From: Rhizorhapis sp036570425
GTDB lineage: Bacteria > Pseudomonadota > Alphaproteobacteria > Sphingomonadales > Sphingomonadaceae
NCBI GenBank assembly: GCA_036570425.1
Contig: DATCYF010000023.1
Coordinates: 372,001-436,000 of the forward strand
DNA: 64,000 bases
Reading direction: 5' to 3'
Shown here piece after piece: positions 16,266-25,121 of the stretch; position 1 is the stretch's first letter, and each line of letters begins with the position of its first letter. The notes below the pieces were generated by a model. That model saw nothing but the letters and a program-made list of their open reading frames with translations. It was not told the origin of the DNA and did not search any database. A program made the position numbers and the translations under genes.

Positions 16266-16660
16266 TTTCCCCAGTCACGCACGGCCTTCAGCACCTGCTG
16301 CGCCATGTAACCAAGTTTCGGATCGGCATAGAACGCCTGGAAGAGCTCCTGACCCTGCTTGCCTTCGGCGGGCGGGTAGGTGAAATGGCGAAATTCCGAG
16401 GTGATGGCCGCCAGATCCTCGGCCTGCTCTGTTATCCGCTGTTCCGGTGCTGCAACCGTCGGCTTGCCGTCATTGTCGGCCATGCGCTTGACGGCACGAG
16501 CGGTTTGACGTGCTTCGATGGCGGCGAACTGGCGGGAGCCTGGTCCGAAAATGACGATCTGCAAGGGGTTCCCCTTTGCATCGAACAAATGCTCGCCATC
16601 GGCCCCTTTGAGGTGAACTGGGGCGGTATCGACGACAGCTTGACTGGTAATATCGAACAT
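16238..16660 (-). CDS. tail assembly chaperone, upstream (G-like) frame
   Basis: A 140-residue protein just after the tail tube gene, the place of gpG in lambda and HK97 type phages. The start at 16660 is preceded by GAAAGGAAA. The C-terminal helix with PKLGYMAQQVLKAVRDWGNF ends in the slippery region, with the terminator-like GC hairpin spanning its last codons and stop. The N-terminal half includes DGEHLFDAKGNPLQIVIFGPGS, which resembles tail-tube-associated chaperones. It may bind the tape measure and, as fusion with the downstream frame, recruit tube subunits. Confidence 0.8.
   Translation of the reverse strand: MFDITSQAVVDTAPVHLKGADGEHLFDAKGNPLQIVIFGPGSRQFAAIEARQTARAVKRMADNDGKPTVAAPEQRITEQAEDLAAITSEFRHFTYPPAEGKQGQELFQAFYADPKLGYMAQQVLKAVRDWGNFKPGSAGS
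16244..16271 (-). promoter_or_regulatory. programmed -1 ribosomal frameshift site of the tail chaperones
   Basis: On the minus strand the heptamer G GGA AAC (16271-16265) is in the correct phase of the upstream frame (codons TGG GGA AAC). Six nt downstream is a perfect 6-bp GC hairpin CCCGGC-TCA-GCCGGG (16258-16244). A -1 slip enters a frame that stays open to 15810. Lambda G-GT uses the closely similar GGGAAAG; the role here is inferred from phase, spacing, stem and gene position. Confidence 0.8.
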
Positions 16661-16760
16661 TGTGGTTTCCTTTCGCGGGAAGGGTGCACCAATCCGCCCC
16701 GCCACCCGCGATGTGCGGGGCGGACTGATGCCGTGGACCGGCACGTTGCCGGAATGCATG

Positions 16761-17210
16761 TTAGGTGGCAGCGACCTTGACGATCTTGGTGCTGATCTCG
16801 ATGGTTGGATTCGCCATGATGACGCTGTCTGCGCTGTCGGTGTTTTCTGGATAGCCGAACACCCGGCCGCCAAAATAGCGCTTGGCGCCATCCGGGTATG
16901 TCACTTCAACCGAATAGAGCTTCGACGTTGCATCGTCCGAAGCCGTCCGCAGCAACGTCTGCCCCGCGTCCTCGTCGTCATGCGCCAGCGAAGGCTGGAG
17001 CGAACCATAATCGGCCGATCCCTTGTGCTTTTGCTTCGGGCCCTTGAGGGGCTGGAATTCGACTTTGGCAAAGGTTGCGCCGATCGCACCGATCTTCTCG
17101 ACCTGTCCAACCTCGATAAAAGTCAATGCGGCGTAACCGACTGCATCTTCAGTGGCTGGCGTGTCAGCGCAGAGGGCGAGCGCCGTGCCCGCCGCAGTTG
17201 TGGAACCCAT
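16761..17210 (-). CDS. major tail tube protein
   Basis: A 149-residue protein in the position of the tail tube subunit, between the tail completion genes and the tail chaperones. Sequence has predicted beta-rich structure with KIGAIGATFAKVEFQPLKG, LKGPKQKHKGSADYGSLQP and PDGAKRYFGGRVFGYPEN, in line with tube proteins of lambda-like phages. A GGAGAAA ribosome site precedes the start. It polymerises around the tape measure to make the non-contractile tail tube. No extra C-terminal Ig-like domain is present. Confidence 0.8.
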   Translation of the reverse strand: MGSTTAAGTALALCADTPATEDAVGYAALTFIEVGQVEKIGAIGATFAKVEFQPLKGPKQKHKGSADYGSLQPSLAHDDEDAGQTLLRTASDDATSKLYSVEVTYPDGAKRYFGGRVFGYPENTDSADSVIMANPTIEISTKIVKVAAT

Positions 17211-17275
17211 GTCATTTCTCCTTTTGGGCGAGCCGGGCTATCCCGGCGGGAACGCACGCGGGTGCGAGCGTCAGT

Positions 17276-17458
17276 TTAGGCCGAAGGCTTGTCCTTCGGC
17301 TTTTCTTCAGCATTCGGGCTGCGGACGAGACCAGCGGCCTCGTAATTGCGGAACACGCCTTCGGGTAGGTCGACCGTCGCGCCTGCAGTGAACTTCTTCT
17401 CGGTGCCAGCATCCTTGAAATTGCGGACGATGAACGCCTTTTTCATCTTCTCAGTCAT
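17276..17458 (-). CDS. 60-residue phage protein between tail completion and tail tube genes, hypothetical
   Basis: A small protein starting MTEKMKKAFIVRNFKDAGTE and containing FTAGATVDLPEGVFRNYEAAGLV, which resembles an SH3-like beta fold. It ends in a Lys/Pro/Glu-rich tail (EEKPKDKPSA). GGAG lies about 8 nt upstream of the start. It lies between the DUF3168 tail completion gene and the tail tube gene, so it may be a minor head or tail joining factor. No named family is recognised. Confidence 0.65.
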   Translation of the reverse strand: MTEKMKKAFIVRNFKDAGTEKKFTAGATVDLPEGVFRNYEAAGLVRSPNAEEKPKDKPSA

Positions 17459-17472
17459 GTCGTTTCTCCTGC

Positions 17473-17874
17473 TCACTCCTCCGCGTCGAAACTGACGCGG
17501 AAATCCTGTGTCTGTTCGAAGCTGTTGCCCGGACCGATCACGTCGGGGCCAAGGCCAGCGGTCAGGATCGAAACCCGCGTTCCGCCGCCAATATCGCCGA
17601 TCCGGCCTCGGCAGCAGTCGCGCACCAGAGCGATGATCGCGCCCTGGTCGCGATAGCTGGCGGCACGCACCGTCACCGCGATGCGTGCGACGGAACGGCA
17701 CCATCCGCCCCGTTTCAACGGCTGACGATCGACCAGACTGACCGTCCGGACCAGCAGCGCCGGGAGGGGCTGGCCCTCGGGCAGCATCCCGGCCTTAATG
17801 TTGGCGAGGGGCACGACATTGATGAGCGGCTGATGCTCGCGCAGCAGGGCGCCGATGATGTCCGATCCGGTCAT
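17473..17874 (-). CDS. tail completion/terminator protein (DUF3168-like)
   Basis: A 133-residue protein with MTGSDIIGALLREHQPLI at the start, a central VTVRAASYRDQGAIIALVRD helix, and a beta C-terminus ending QTQDFRVSFDAEE. This matches DUF3168-type tail completion proteins, which cap the tail tube and meet the head. It overlaps the upstream gp10-like gene by ATGA (17871-17874). It is part of the head-tail joining group in the usual gene order. Confidence 0.8.
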   Translation of the reverse strand: MTGSDIIGALLREHQPLINVVPLANIKAGMLPEGQPLPALLVRTVSLVDRQPLKRGGWCRSVARIAVTVRAASYRDQGAIIALVRDCCRGRIGDIGGGTRVSILTAGLGPDVIGPGNSFEQTQDFRVSFDAEE

Positions 17875-18407
17875 TCGGCATCCCCATCGCTGCCACCACG
17901 GATCCCGACCTTGCTGACGCGCGCGGTGATATAATTCTGCGCAGCCTGGATCGCCGCGCCTTCTTTGATGTCCAGTGCCGGACGCAGAAACGGATGCGGC
18001 CGCGCACCGGGATGGAAAACCGTGGTGCCCACGAAATGGCCGTTGATGACCAGTGAGCCATCCCCGCCTGCCGCCGTCACTTTCTGATTGACCTTGCGAA
18101 CGCTCATGCCGTCACGTTGGCTGTCGTCGACTGAGATGAAGTGCGGATCCGTCCCATATTCCAGCCAGGGCGCGATATAGGAGCCCGGCCCCTTCACCTG
18201 CACCTTGGCGATGATCCGGCCATCCTCGCGCTTGGTCGCGACCTTGATCGCCCCGGAAACCTCGTCGGAAATTGAGCGCGCCTTAGCCTCCCCAGCAACG
18301 ACATCAGCCGCCGCGCGTCCGGCACCGCGCAACACGCGGTTCACCAGCGCCTCGGGCAGGCCAGCAATGAAGGATTTGACCTCGCTGCGCCCCTTTACCG
18401 ACGCCAT
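17871..18407 (-). CDS. HK97 gp10-like tail/neck protein
   Basis: A 178-residue protein of the HK97 gp10 type (neck or tail completion). Supporting segments are an N-terminal helical region (VNRVLRGAGRAAADVVAGEAKAR), a beta region with IIAKVQVKGPG and YIAPWLEYGTDPH, then a C-terminal RPHPFLRPALDIKEGAA pattern seen in this family. The start codon shares a base with the stop of the head closure gene at 18407. Proposed role is linking tail tube to the neck. Confidence 0.85.
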   Translation of the reverse strand: MASVKGRSEVKSFIAGLPEALVNRVLRGAGRAAADVVAGEAKARSISDEVSGAIKVATKREDGRIIAKVQVKGPGSYIAPWLEYGTDPHFISVDDSQRDGMSVRKVNQKVTAAGGDGSLVINGHFVGTTVFHPGARPHPFLRPALDIKEGAAIQAAQNYITARVSKVGIRGGSDGDAE

Positions 18408-18763
18408 CAGGCCGGGTTCCCTGCCGGGCTGTATTCCTCGACCATGAATTCAAGGCCCTCGCGGTGGCCGAGTTCAGCTGGTCCGGCGATGATCTGCATG
18501 ACGCGGCCGTCGATCACAAAGCGCATGTCCGGGGTGACGTCCGTCCGGAACCGCATCCGAACCCGCGCGGGCCGGGACGCAACATTGATGCCGTCGGCCA
18601 GCTTCTCGCCCCGACTGGGCAACATATCCTGATAATTCACCCAAGGATTGCAGACGCTTTCCCATGTGCCCGAACCTGCGCCGTCGAAGCTATTGTCCGG
18701 AACTGGCCGCTCGATCACGACGCGCTTATTCCGCCGTGCCGACGTCAACGATGGATGGCCCAT
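18407..18763 (-). CDS. head closure / head-tail adaptor protein
   Basis: A 118-residue protein of the SPP1 gp16 / HK97 gp7-like head-tail joining type. It has a beta-rich fold with RRNKRVVIERPV, GTWESVCNPWVNYQDMLPSRGEK and the MRFVIDGRVMQIIAGPAEL segment near the end, common in the family. It overlaps both neighbours by one base at start and stop. It sits below the connector and closes the head after packaging. Confidence 0.82.
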   Translation of the reverse strand: MGHPSLTSARRNKRVVIERPVPDNSFDGAGSGTWESVCNPWVNYQDMLPSRGEKLADGINVASRPARVRMRFRTDVTPDMRFVIDGRVMQIIAGPAELGHREGLEFMVEEYSPAGNPA

Positions 18764-19278
18764 CAGACCCTCCGAAACCTGTAATGGTCGATAAGGAAAT
18801 CGACATTGGCAGCGGGAGAAGAGAAATCCCGCTCTGAATACCAGTGATCCACAATCATTCGGGTCGCCTGTTTTACGTCATCTGGCGCCGCACCTTCCGC
18901 ATATCCGACGCTTGCCGTGATCGTGACGGAACCCACGGCGGCGACCCTGCCGGGCCAACGGCTTCCGAGCGCTGGATGAAGCCAGACCCAGCCATCCCGT
19001 TCTATGGCCCGGACGCCTTCAAGGTTTTGCACGACGCCGTCCGTGTCCAGAAAGGTCACGCTGATGTTGCCTGGATCAACCGGCACGCGCGGGACACGGA
19101 TTTGCGCCGCGAAGCCGTCGAAAATAAAGCTTTCCTCCCGCGCCAGGCTGACCACGCCATAGGTGGTTTCGATGTGCCGCGCGGCCGCGTCGATCAGGCC
19201 CTGTATGACGGCGTTCTCTTCATCGTCGTCGATACGAAGATAGGTTTTCGCCTCATCGAGCAAAATTGCACCAGCCAT
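18763..19278 (-). CDS. head-tail connector protein (gp6-like)
   Basis: A 171-residue protein with the typical gp6-like start: LLDEAKTYLRIDDDEENAVIQGLIDAAARHIE, a helix that packs on the portal ring. A central beta region containing RVPRVPVDPGNISVTFLD follows, then a C-terminal helix PDDVKQATRMIVDHWYSERD. It forms the ring below the portal. It is the first of the overlapping head-tail joining genes after the capsid block. Confidence 0.88.
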   Translation of the reverse strand: MAGAILLDEAKTYLRIDDDEENAVIQGLIDAAARHIETTYGVVSLAREESFIFDGFAAQIRVPRVPVDPGNISVTFLDTDGVVQNLEGVRAIERDGWVWLHPALGSRWPGRVAAVGSVTITASVGYAEGAAPDDVKQATRMIVDHWYSERDFSSPAANVDFLIDHYRFRRV

Positions 19279-19333
19279 TCGGCCACCTCACCACGGGTAG
19301 GATGACGGGCCGGACGAACCGGCCCGTCGAAGA

Positions 19334-19774
19334 TCAGGCCTGGTCGACCTGCGGATTGTCATGACCGGCGCCCTTGAGCACGATCGCGCCGATCGGCGTG
19401 CCCGCACCATGCGTGCCGCTGAAGTCGGCCAGCAGCTTGAGGTAGCGTTTGCCGCCCTTGTAGCCGAACCGATAGGCCGAAGCTGCGGCATGGGCGCTGG
19501 TCAACGCCTTGACGATACCGCCGGTGCCGACAGACTCGACGCCCAGCACATCGCCGACGTCTACCGCTTCATAGCTCGCGTCATCGTCGGAATGGGTCAG
19601 CTTGAACTCGATCTTGTTCGCGCCGGTGAAGGTAATGCCCCCCACGCCGACCATCAGCACGATCTCCGCGCCATTATAGCCGATCAGATCTATGGCCGGA
19701 GGCGTATTGTCGGCATCGAGAACGGCCACGCCGATGGCCACAGCCGCAAACAGGCTGGAATGAATATCCTTCAT
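19334..19774 (-). CDS. capsid-associated protein, probable head decoration
   Basis: A 146-residue beta-rich protein placed directly after the major capsid gene. It contains VLDADNTPPAIDLIGYNGAEIVLMV, a KIEFKLTHSDDDASYEAV segment and YKGGKRYLKLLADFSGTHG. I have seen this combination in small proteins next to HK97-type capsid genes; they are thought to decorate or sit on the capsid surface but are not well characterised. Ribosome site GGAGA lies 8-9 nt upstream. A role in capsid stability is an inference. Confidence 0.65.
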   Translation of the reverse strand: MKDIHSSLFAAVAIGVAVLDADNTPPAIDLIGYNGAEIVLMVGVGGITFTGANKIEFKLTHSDDDASYEAVDVGDVLGVESVGTGGIVKALTSAHAAASAYRFGYKGGKRYLKLLADFSGTHGAGTPIGAIVLKGAGHDNPQVDQA

Positions 19775-19839
19775 GGAAAGTCTCCAGGAGTAGAGGAAAT
19801 GAAGCCGCCAGCGTCTCCGCCGGCGGCGAAATCAGCCGA

Positions 19840-21117
19840 TCAGGCCGCGCACTTCAGCAGCTTGATCGCCTCGAAGTTGGTGATGCCGCCACCCACGCGC
19901 TTCGTCGCATAGAACTGGACAAAGGGCTTGTTGGTGTAGGGATCACGAAGGATCGAGACACCCATTCGGTCAGCGATTGTGTAGGCGCGATTCCAGTCGG
20001 CGACGGCAACGGGACATTTGCCCGCGCCAAGGCCGTCCATATAATCGTCGGTATAGATCGGCTTACCCAGAATGGTTCCGACCTGCTCACTGGTCGACGG
20101 CGCCGCCCAGAGATAATTGCCTTGGCCATCCTTCCACTTGCGAATCTCTGCCATCGTGGCATCGGAGGTCAGGAAGGCCGCGCCGTTGCGATAGCCCTGT
20201 TTCAGCGAAAAGAGCAGGTCGATAAGCGCGTCGCCGGGGTCTGTCGAGGCAAAGGCAGCGGCGGCGCCGGTCTTGACGAAACCCACCTTGCCCCATGCGT
20301 AGGACGCGTTGGCGACCGTATCGTAGGAGAGAAAGCCGCGCGGCTTGTTCTTGCCGTTGCCCGCAATGAACGCCTCGCTTTCGGCCTCGCCGAACTCGGT
20401 CGATATCTCTGCCGCCAACCACGCCGCGACATCGAAGCGCGCATCATCCAACATGGTCTGCGTCGCGGCCGGATTGGCATAAAGCTCCCCTGAGGGCAGC
20501 GCCAATTCGCGCAGAACCGGCGTCTTGGTTTCCGGCCGCTCGTCTTCCTCGCCGACCCAGCCCGACGTTGCACCACCCATGCTCACCAGCTTCTTGTAAG
20601 TCTGACCGGAGATATGCACGACACGGGCGAGTTGACGCATGATGGAATTTGTGCCCAGCACACGATCGATGCCCTGTTCCCAGTCGACCGGAACGACATA
20701 GCCGCCGTCGGGATCGGACTGGGTGGTCAGTGCGGCACTGACCGCAAGCTGACCAAGGTCCGCATCGACATTGCCGCGCCGGAACCAGGTGGCAAATGCC
20801 GTGCGGTGCTCACGCTCGGCGGCATTCAGGCCATCGCCCGCGCCACCACCCAGCTGCGCCGCCGTCAGTGCGGCCGACAGGCGGTCAATCTCCGCGTTGA
20901 TGGGCTCGATCAGCGCATTGGCCTCTTCCTGGGTGACACGACCGGCAAGTGCCTCTTCATGCTTCGCGCGCATCGCATCGACCGCAGCGTTGATCTGCGC
21001 GATCATGGCGACCGGATCGTTCGGCTCCGCACGCGGCGCAGCGAGCACTGCGCGGGGAGTGGACGCGCCAATCGTCGCGCCCGCCGCCAACAGGGCGGCG
21101 CGGTGGATATTCTTCAT
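19840..21117 (-). CDS. HK97-family major capsid protein
   Basis: A 425-residue protein. Residues 1-110 are a helical, Ala/Glu-rich delta or scaffold domain with IAQINAAVDAMRAKHEEA and a hydrophobic start, expected to be removed by the protease. The rest has HK97 features: GGYVVPVDWEQGIDRVL, the P-domain region and the E-loop with SGWVGEEDERPETK, the strand KLVSMGGATS, and the C-terminal RDPYTNKPFVQFYATKRVGGG. GGAG precedes the start. It forms the icosahedral shell. It follows the protease and precedes the decoration and connector genes in canonical order. Confidence 0.93.
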   Translation of the reverse strand: MKNIHRAALLAAGATIGASTPRAVLAAPRAEPNDPVAMIAQINAAVDAMRAKHEEALAGRVTQEEANALIEPINAEIDRLSAALTAAQLGGGAGDGLNAAEREHRTAFATWFRRGNVDADLGQLAVSAALTTQSDPDGGYVVPVDWEQGIDRVLGTNSIMRQLARVVHISGQTYKKLVSMGGATSGWVGEEDERPETKTPVLRELALPSGELYANPAATQTMLDDARFDVAAWLAAEISTEFGEAESEAFIAGNGKNKPRGFLSYDTVANASYAWGKVGFVKTGAAAAFASTDPGDALIDLLFSLKQGYRNGAAFLTSDATMAEIRKWKDGQGNYLWAAPSTSEQVGTILGKPIYTDDYMDGLGAGKCPVAVADWNRAYTIADRMGVSILRDPYTNKPFVQFYATKRVGGGITNFEAIKLLKCAA

Positions 21118-21129
21118 AGGATGTCTCCT

Positions 21130-22011
21130 TTAAGAGAGGGAAGTGAGGAGCCCGGAAAGCGCCTCGGTCAGCTTGGTTTCACCAGCGCCCGGCGTGGTGC
21201 GTTCATCCTGGACAGCGCCTGGCGTGCCCTTCAGATTCCTGATGCGCGCCCGCGCCTGACTGCGGGTCATTCCGGCAGCCACAAGTGCGAGTTCCATGGC
21301 GCGCAGTTCATTGACGCTGCGATCTTCTGCCTTCGCGTCTTCATCGGTTGTGACCTGGTCAGCGGCGAGCAAAGCGCTCGCAAAGCCGCGTTCTACGGCG
21401 GTGCTGCCGGACATGAACGTTTCCGCATCCATCCACTTCACGATGTCCTCGCGATCGGCACCGGAACGGGCCGCATAGACATCGGCCATGGCAGCATCGA
21501 ACGGAGCCAGCCATTCGGCGGTTTCGGCCATGTCGTGTCGGTTGCCCATGGCCATGACCCAGCAATTGTGGATCATCAGGAAACTGGCGGCGCCAATTTC
21601 GATCTGGTCGCCGGCCATGGCGATGATCGACGCGGCCGACGCCGCCATGCCCATGACCTTGACGGTCACAGTCTGGGGGTGCTCGCGCAGCACATTATAG
21701 CAGGCGATGCCTTCGAACATATCGCCGCCATAGCTGTTGATGTGCACCTCGATGTCACGCTCGCCGATCGCGCGGAGCTGGCTCTGCAACTTTTTCGCCG
21801 TGACGCCGCCGCCCGTCCAGTAATCCTCGCCGATACTGTCGAACATGGTGATGACATTGTCGCCCATCGCAACGGCGCGGACGCCAGCGGCCGTGTCGCC
21901 ATAGCGGTCGAGTACCGATGCCGGTGTGAACGCCTGCAGCTTCCGGTCGGCGGGCATGGGCAACGCGCCAGGGCGCGCTGCCGCAAATAGGCGCGGCGCG
22001 TTACGCATCAT
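21130..22011 (-). CDS. ClpP-like prohead maturation protease
   Basis: A serine protease of the ClpP/S14 type that matures the prohead by cutting the scaffold domain. The catalytic Ser and His can be seen in GMAASAASIIAMAG (Ser) and FLMIHNCWVMAMGN (His), with the Asp in the middle of the following helix; the first motif INSYGGDMFEGIACYNVL is also characteristic. The frame is open to 22086, but the start at 22011 (ATGATG, preceded by AAGGATGAGAAAG) gives 293 residues and a short overlap with the portal gene. A C-terminal tail of about 90 residues follows the protease domain. Confidence 0.85.
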   Translation of the reverse strand: MMRNAPRLFAAARPGALPMPADRKLQAFTPASVLDRYGDTAAGVRAVAMGDNVITMFDSIGEDYWTGGGVTAKKLQSQLRAIGERDIEVHINSYGGDMFEGIACYNVLREHPQTVTVKVMGMAASAASIIAMAGDQIEIGAASFLMIHNCWVMAMGNRHDMAETAEWLAPFDAAMADVYAARSGADREDIVKWMDAETFMSGSTAVERGFASALLAADQVTTDEDAKAEDRSVNELRAMELALVAAGMTRSQARARIRNLKGTPGAVQDERTTPGAGETKLTEALSGLLTSLS

Positions 22012-23329
22012 CGTCTTTCTCATCCTTTTCTGAAGTGCCGCCGTCTTTGCCAGCTGTGTTCGGCGGCGGATAATAGATGTCGCCATCGTCGCGGGGGTTC
22101 ATATCCTCCAGCGCGCGGACCTCATTGGGCGACAGCCAACCCCATTGCAGCGCCTGGGCATGGGCCCCGTAGCGGGTTTTGATGTCGGTGCGCACCATCG
22201 CCGCACGGTTGAACCGCGCATAGACTTTCGGGTCGGCGATCATCGCGCCGATCTCTTCCTCCCACATGACAAGATGGTCATCCAGCGTATAGGCGCCGAA
22301 CCCATCTGCTTTCTGCTGCAGGCCAGTGCCCCAGTTTGAATCGCTCCCGCTGTTGTCCCCGATCATGGATGGCGGCACGCCAAAGAACATGCAGATCTCG
22401 GAGCGCGACAGCTTCTGCGCTTCGATCCATTGCAGATCGATCGGGCTGAGCGAGATGGTTTCCCATTTCAGCCCTTCCTCCAGCAGCAACACGCCGCCAT
22501 CCCGCTCGCCGCCCGCGCGGAATTCGTCCAGCGACCGCTGAAGGTTATTATAGGCCTGATCGCTGAGCTTCTTTCCGTCCGGCATCGCCACGGCACCGGA
22601 TGGTCGAGCGCCATTCCTGAACGTCCCGGCCACCTGCCGGTCGCGGGCGCGCACCTGGCCGATGGTTTCCCGCGCGAAAGTCATGGGCGAAACGCCGCAA
22701 TAGCCATTGAGCGTCAGGCCGAAGAGATGGAACATTTCTGATTGCGGCACAGTGTATTGCGTGCCGTTCCGCCGGACGATGTCGTATTCCAGTTCCATGC
22801 TGTCCAGCTGGCGGACCCTGACCCGGTCAGGATGCAGCGGGATCAACTCGCGCACTTCACCGCGCGAAACTGACTTCAACGCATAGCCATTGCCGCGCAA
22901 CAGCACATGGGCCTGCAACATCCGCTTGAACTGCGCGGGCCGCTGCCAGCGGTTCGGCTTGCGCCGCATCAACTGCCACACAGCGCTGTCGGATGCCTCG
23001 ACGCGGGTCCGGTCGTCGACACGGCGGTTCACGTCCAGTGGCAGGGTCGCAACCTTGCCCGCGATCAGGCGAACGCATCCGAATACGGCCCCGACCCGCA
23101 GCGCCGTTTCGGGCGTCACTATTTCGCCGCTGCCGCTAGATTCTCCGCGAAGCGCGGCCTCCAGTTCCGCAGGCGTCGTGATCAACAATCCTTCGCCCGG
23201 GACAACCGATTGCGCCAGCGGTCGCCCTCCAGCGGGGCCGAACGACAGCGGTAGCCCGGCATCGACGGTCGGCGCGTGTCTTGGCGTGGCCGCCTGGCCA
23301 CGCCCGCGCACCATGTCCCATAAGCTCAT
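22001..23329 (-). CDS. portal protein
   Basis: A 442-residue portal protein of the HK97 type. It shows VFGCVRLIAGKVATLPLDV, the QLMRRKPNRWQRPAQFKRML region, LHPDRVRV, the internal GVPPSMIGDNSGSDSNWG and the helical C-terminal tail with ALQWGWLSPNEVR. It forms the dodecameric ring through which DNA is packed. A good AAGGA site precedes it. It follows the terminase large subunit by 9 nt. Confidence 0.93.
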   Translation of the reverse strand: MSLWDMVRGRGQAATPRHAPTVDAGLPLSFGPAGGRPLAQSVVPGEGLLITTPAELEAALRGESSGSGEIVTPETALRVGAVFGCVRLIAGKVATLPLDVNRRVDDRTRVEASDSAVWQLMRRKPNRWQRPAQFKRMLQAHVLLRGNGYALKSVSRGEVRELIPLHPDRVRVRQLDSMELEYDIVRRNGTQYTVPQSEMFHLFGLTLNGYCGVSPMTFARETIGQVRARDRQVAGTFRNGARPSGAVAMPDGKKLSDQAYNNLQRSLDEFRAGGERDGGVLLLEEGLKWETISLSPIDLQWIEAQKLSRSEICMFFGVPPSMIGDNSGSDSNWGTGLQQKADGFGAYTLDDHLVMWEEEIGAMIADPKVYARFNRAAMVRTDIKTRYGAHAQALQWGWLSPNEVRALEDMNPRDDGDIYYPPPNTAGKDGGTSEKDEKDDDA

Positions 23330-23338
23330 CCGATATCC

Positions 23339-25120
23339 TTAAAGAATGCGCGCGCCGCGCTGGTCATACACCGACGGGCCATTGGAGGCAGGGTTGCGTT
23401 CCAGCATCTTCGTGGCGTTAAAGATGGCAACCAGCGGGTCGATCTTCGCCGTGCCGGCGGCGTCCTTCACGATCATGACCGACTGCCGCCCTTTTTCTTC
23501 CTTCGCGTTGCTGACGCACCAATCCATCATGCGCGAGCCCGAGTGGACAGCGCCGCCGAATTTCAGTTTACGGGCCAGACCAACGATGGCTGACATCAGC
23601 CTGTAGCCTTGCCCGACCGCGACAACGGGCGCAGACGCCGTTCCCGCTTCCAACCCGATTTTCGCCAGTTCATCCACCAGATCGGACAGGCCGTGCGCGT
23701 CGAGGCCGATGGCGCTTTCATTCGGCAACAGCCCGCTGTCCTTCACCTGCTGGACGATCTCGACAACTTCGCGAATGTCCTGCGGCACTGCATAATCTTC
23801 GGTCTCATTGAGCTCCATGGAGCCCTCCGCCAGTTCGCAAAGCACGAGATCGCCATCGTCCATGAAGCCGCGCAACACAGATTCCAGCGACTTCCGGCGC
23901 CGCAGGACGTCGGGCCATGCCCAGGCCTTCGTCCAGTACAGCCAGCGGCCCGTATCGCGTTCGCGCCCGGCGACGCACAGGCCATAAAGATCATCCAGGC
24001 CGCCGCCGTCGACGCCAACCACTGCAACTTCGGACCTCTGAAGCAGAGTTTCCAGAGTCAGCGTTGGGTCGGCCGCTTGCTCCCAATAATCGGCGCCGCG
24101 CCAGCGATCGCGCCGAAGCCGCAATCCGATCTCGACATTCAGATATTTCGCCAGGACGATCTGGATGCTGCCGGTGTCGCCGTCATCGTCCAGTTCACCG
24201 CCCGCCGCCTTGCGCAGCTTGCCCTCAATGTAGCTTTCGGAAACCGAGCGCCCGATATTGGGATTGGTCACATAGAAATTCTCAGGCTTCAGGTACGTCT
24301 GCGCCTCGATCAACTCCTCCGGCCACTCGTAGAGCATGCCGAATGTACGCGGGTCATCGATCTTGCCGTCGCGGACGCCGCGAAAATAATCCAGCTTATC
24401 CTTGAACACGCCTGCCGGCGGTTCGTCACTATGTGTCGTCAGGTAAACGACGAAGCCTTCAGGTCGCGACGCGAGGCCGCCCGTGGCTTCCTCCAGCATC
24501 GCCTCGGCATTGGCACGCTTGCCGAATAGCCAAAGTTCATCCACCAGCACGAAGCCAGCCTTTTTACCGCCGACAATATCCGCGTCGGCCGCCACAACCA
24601 TTAGTTCGGCACCCGTGACCAGGTGCCTGATTGTCCGTTGATGGTCGATCGGCTTCAGGATCAACAACAGTTCCGGGGACGCACGCACCATCGCCGCCGC
24701 AGGCTTGAAGCTGTTCTGCGCGATCTCCTTCGTCGGCGCGAGGATCAGCAACTCGGCCAGCTCGCGCCAGTTGAGGATCAACGCCGTGATCATGATCCCG
24801 GCCGCGATCGTGGACTTGCCGTTCTTCTTGCTGATCAGCAGCATGAAGTCGCTGATCAGGCGTTCCCCGGTCTGCGCATCATAGGAACCGAAGATGGCGC
24901 CAACGAAATCGAACACGAATGGCTCGCAGGCTTCGCCGAACGTCGGCCTGCCTGGAACGTCGACCATGCGAAGCGACTTGAAGATCTCGATCGCCTTGGC
25001 GGACTGATCGGGGAAAAGCGGTTCGAACGGCACCAGCGAACGGCGCTCAACGATCCGATCTTCCCAATCGACACAGGCGGTCGACCAACGTCGATCCAAC
25101 TGCCCGACAGTTAACGCCAC
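23339..25120 (-). CDS. terL: terminase large subunit
   Basis: A 593-residue packaging ATPase/nuclease of the Terminase_1 (HK97) type. Walker A is a variant with SKKNGKST at about residues 97-104, Walker B is VLVDEL at 191-196, and the C-terminal nuclease begins around VAVVGVDGGGLDDLYG, where Asp residues bind metal. Other family signs are LLILAPTKEIAQNSF and TTHSDEPPAGVF. The start is GTG, 2 nt after the small subunit stop. With the HNH nuclease upstream it points to cos-type packaging. Confidence 0.92.
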   Translation of the reverse strand: MALTVGQLDRRWSTACVDWEDRIVERRSLVPFEPLFPDQSAKAIEIFKSLRMVDVPGRPTFGEACEPFVFDFVGAIFGSYDAQTGERLISDFMLLISKKNGKSTIAAGIMITALILNWRELAELLILAPTKEIAQNSFKPAAAMVRASPELLLILKPIDHQRTIRHLVTGAELMVVAADADIVGGKKAGFVLVDELWLFGKRANAEAMLEEATGGLASRPEGFVVYLTTHSDEPPAGVFKDKLDYFRGVRDGKIDDPRTFGMLYEWPEELIEAQTYLKPENFYVTNPNIGRSVSESYIEGKLRKAAGGELDDDGDTGSIQIVLAKYLNVEIGLRLRRDRWRGADYWEQAADPTLTLETLLQRSEVAVVGVDGGGLDDLYGLCVAGRERDTGRWLYWTKAWAWPDVLRRRKSLESVLRGFMDDGDLVLCELAEGSMELNETEDYAVPQDIREVVEIVQQVKDSGLLPNESAIGLDAHGLSDLVDELAKIGLEAGTASAPVVAVGQGYRLMSAIVGLARKLKFGGAVHSGSRMMDWCVSNAKEEKGRQSVMIVKDAAGTAKIDPLVAIFNATKMLERNPASNGPSVYDQRGARIL

Positions 25121-25121
25121 G

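Noticed and set aside
20614..21990. 458-codon open frame on + strand
   Set aside because: Antisense to the capsid and protease genes; no domain sense.
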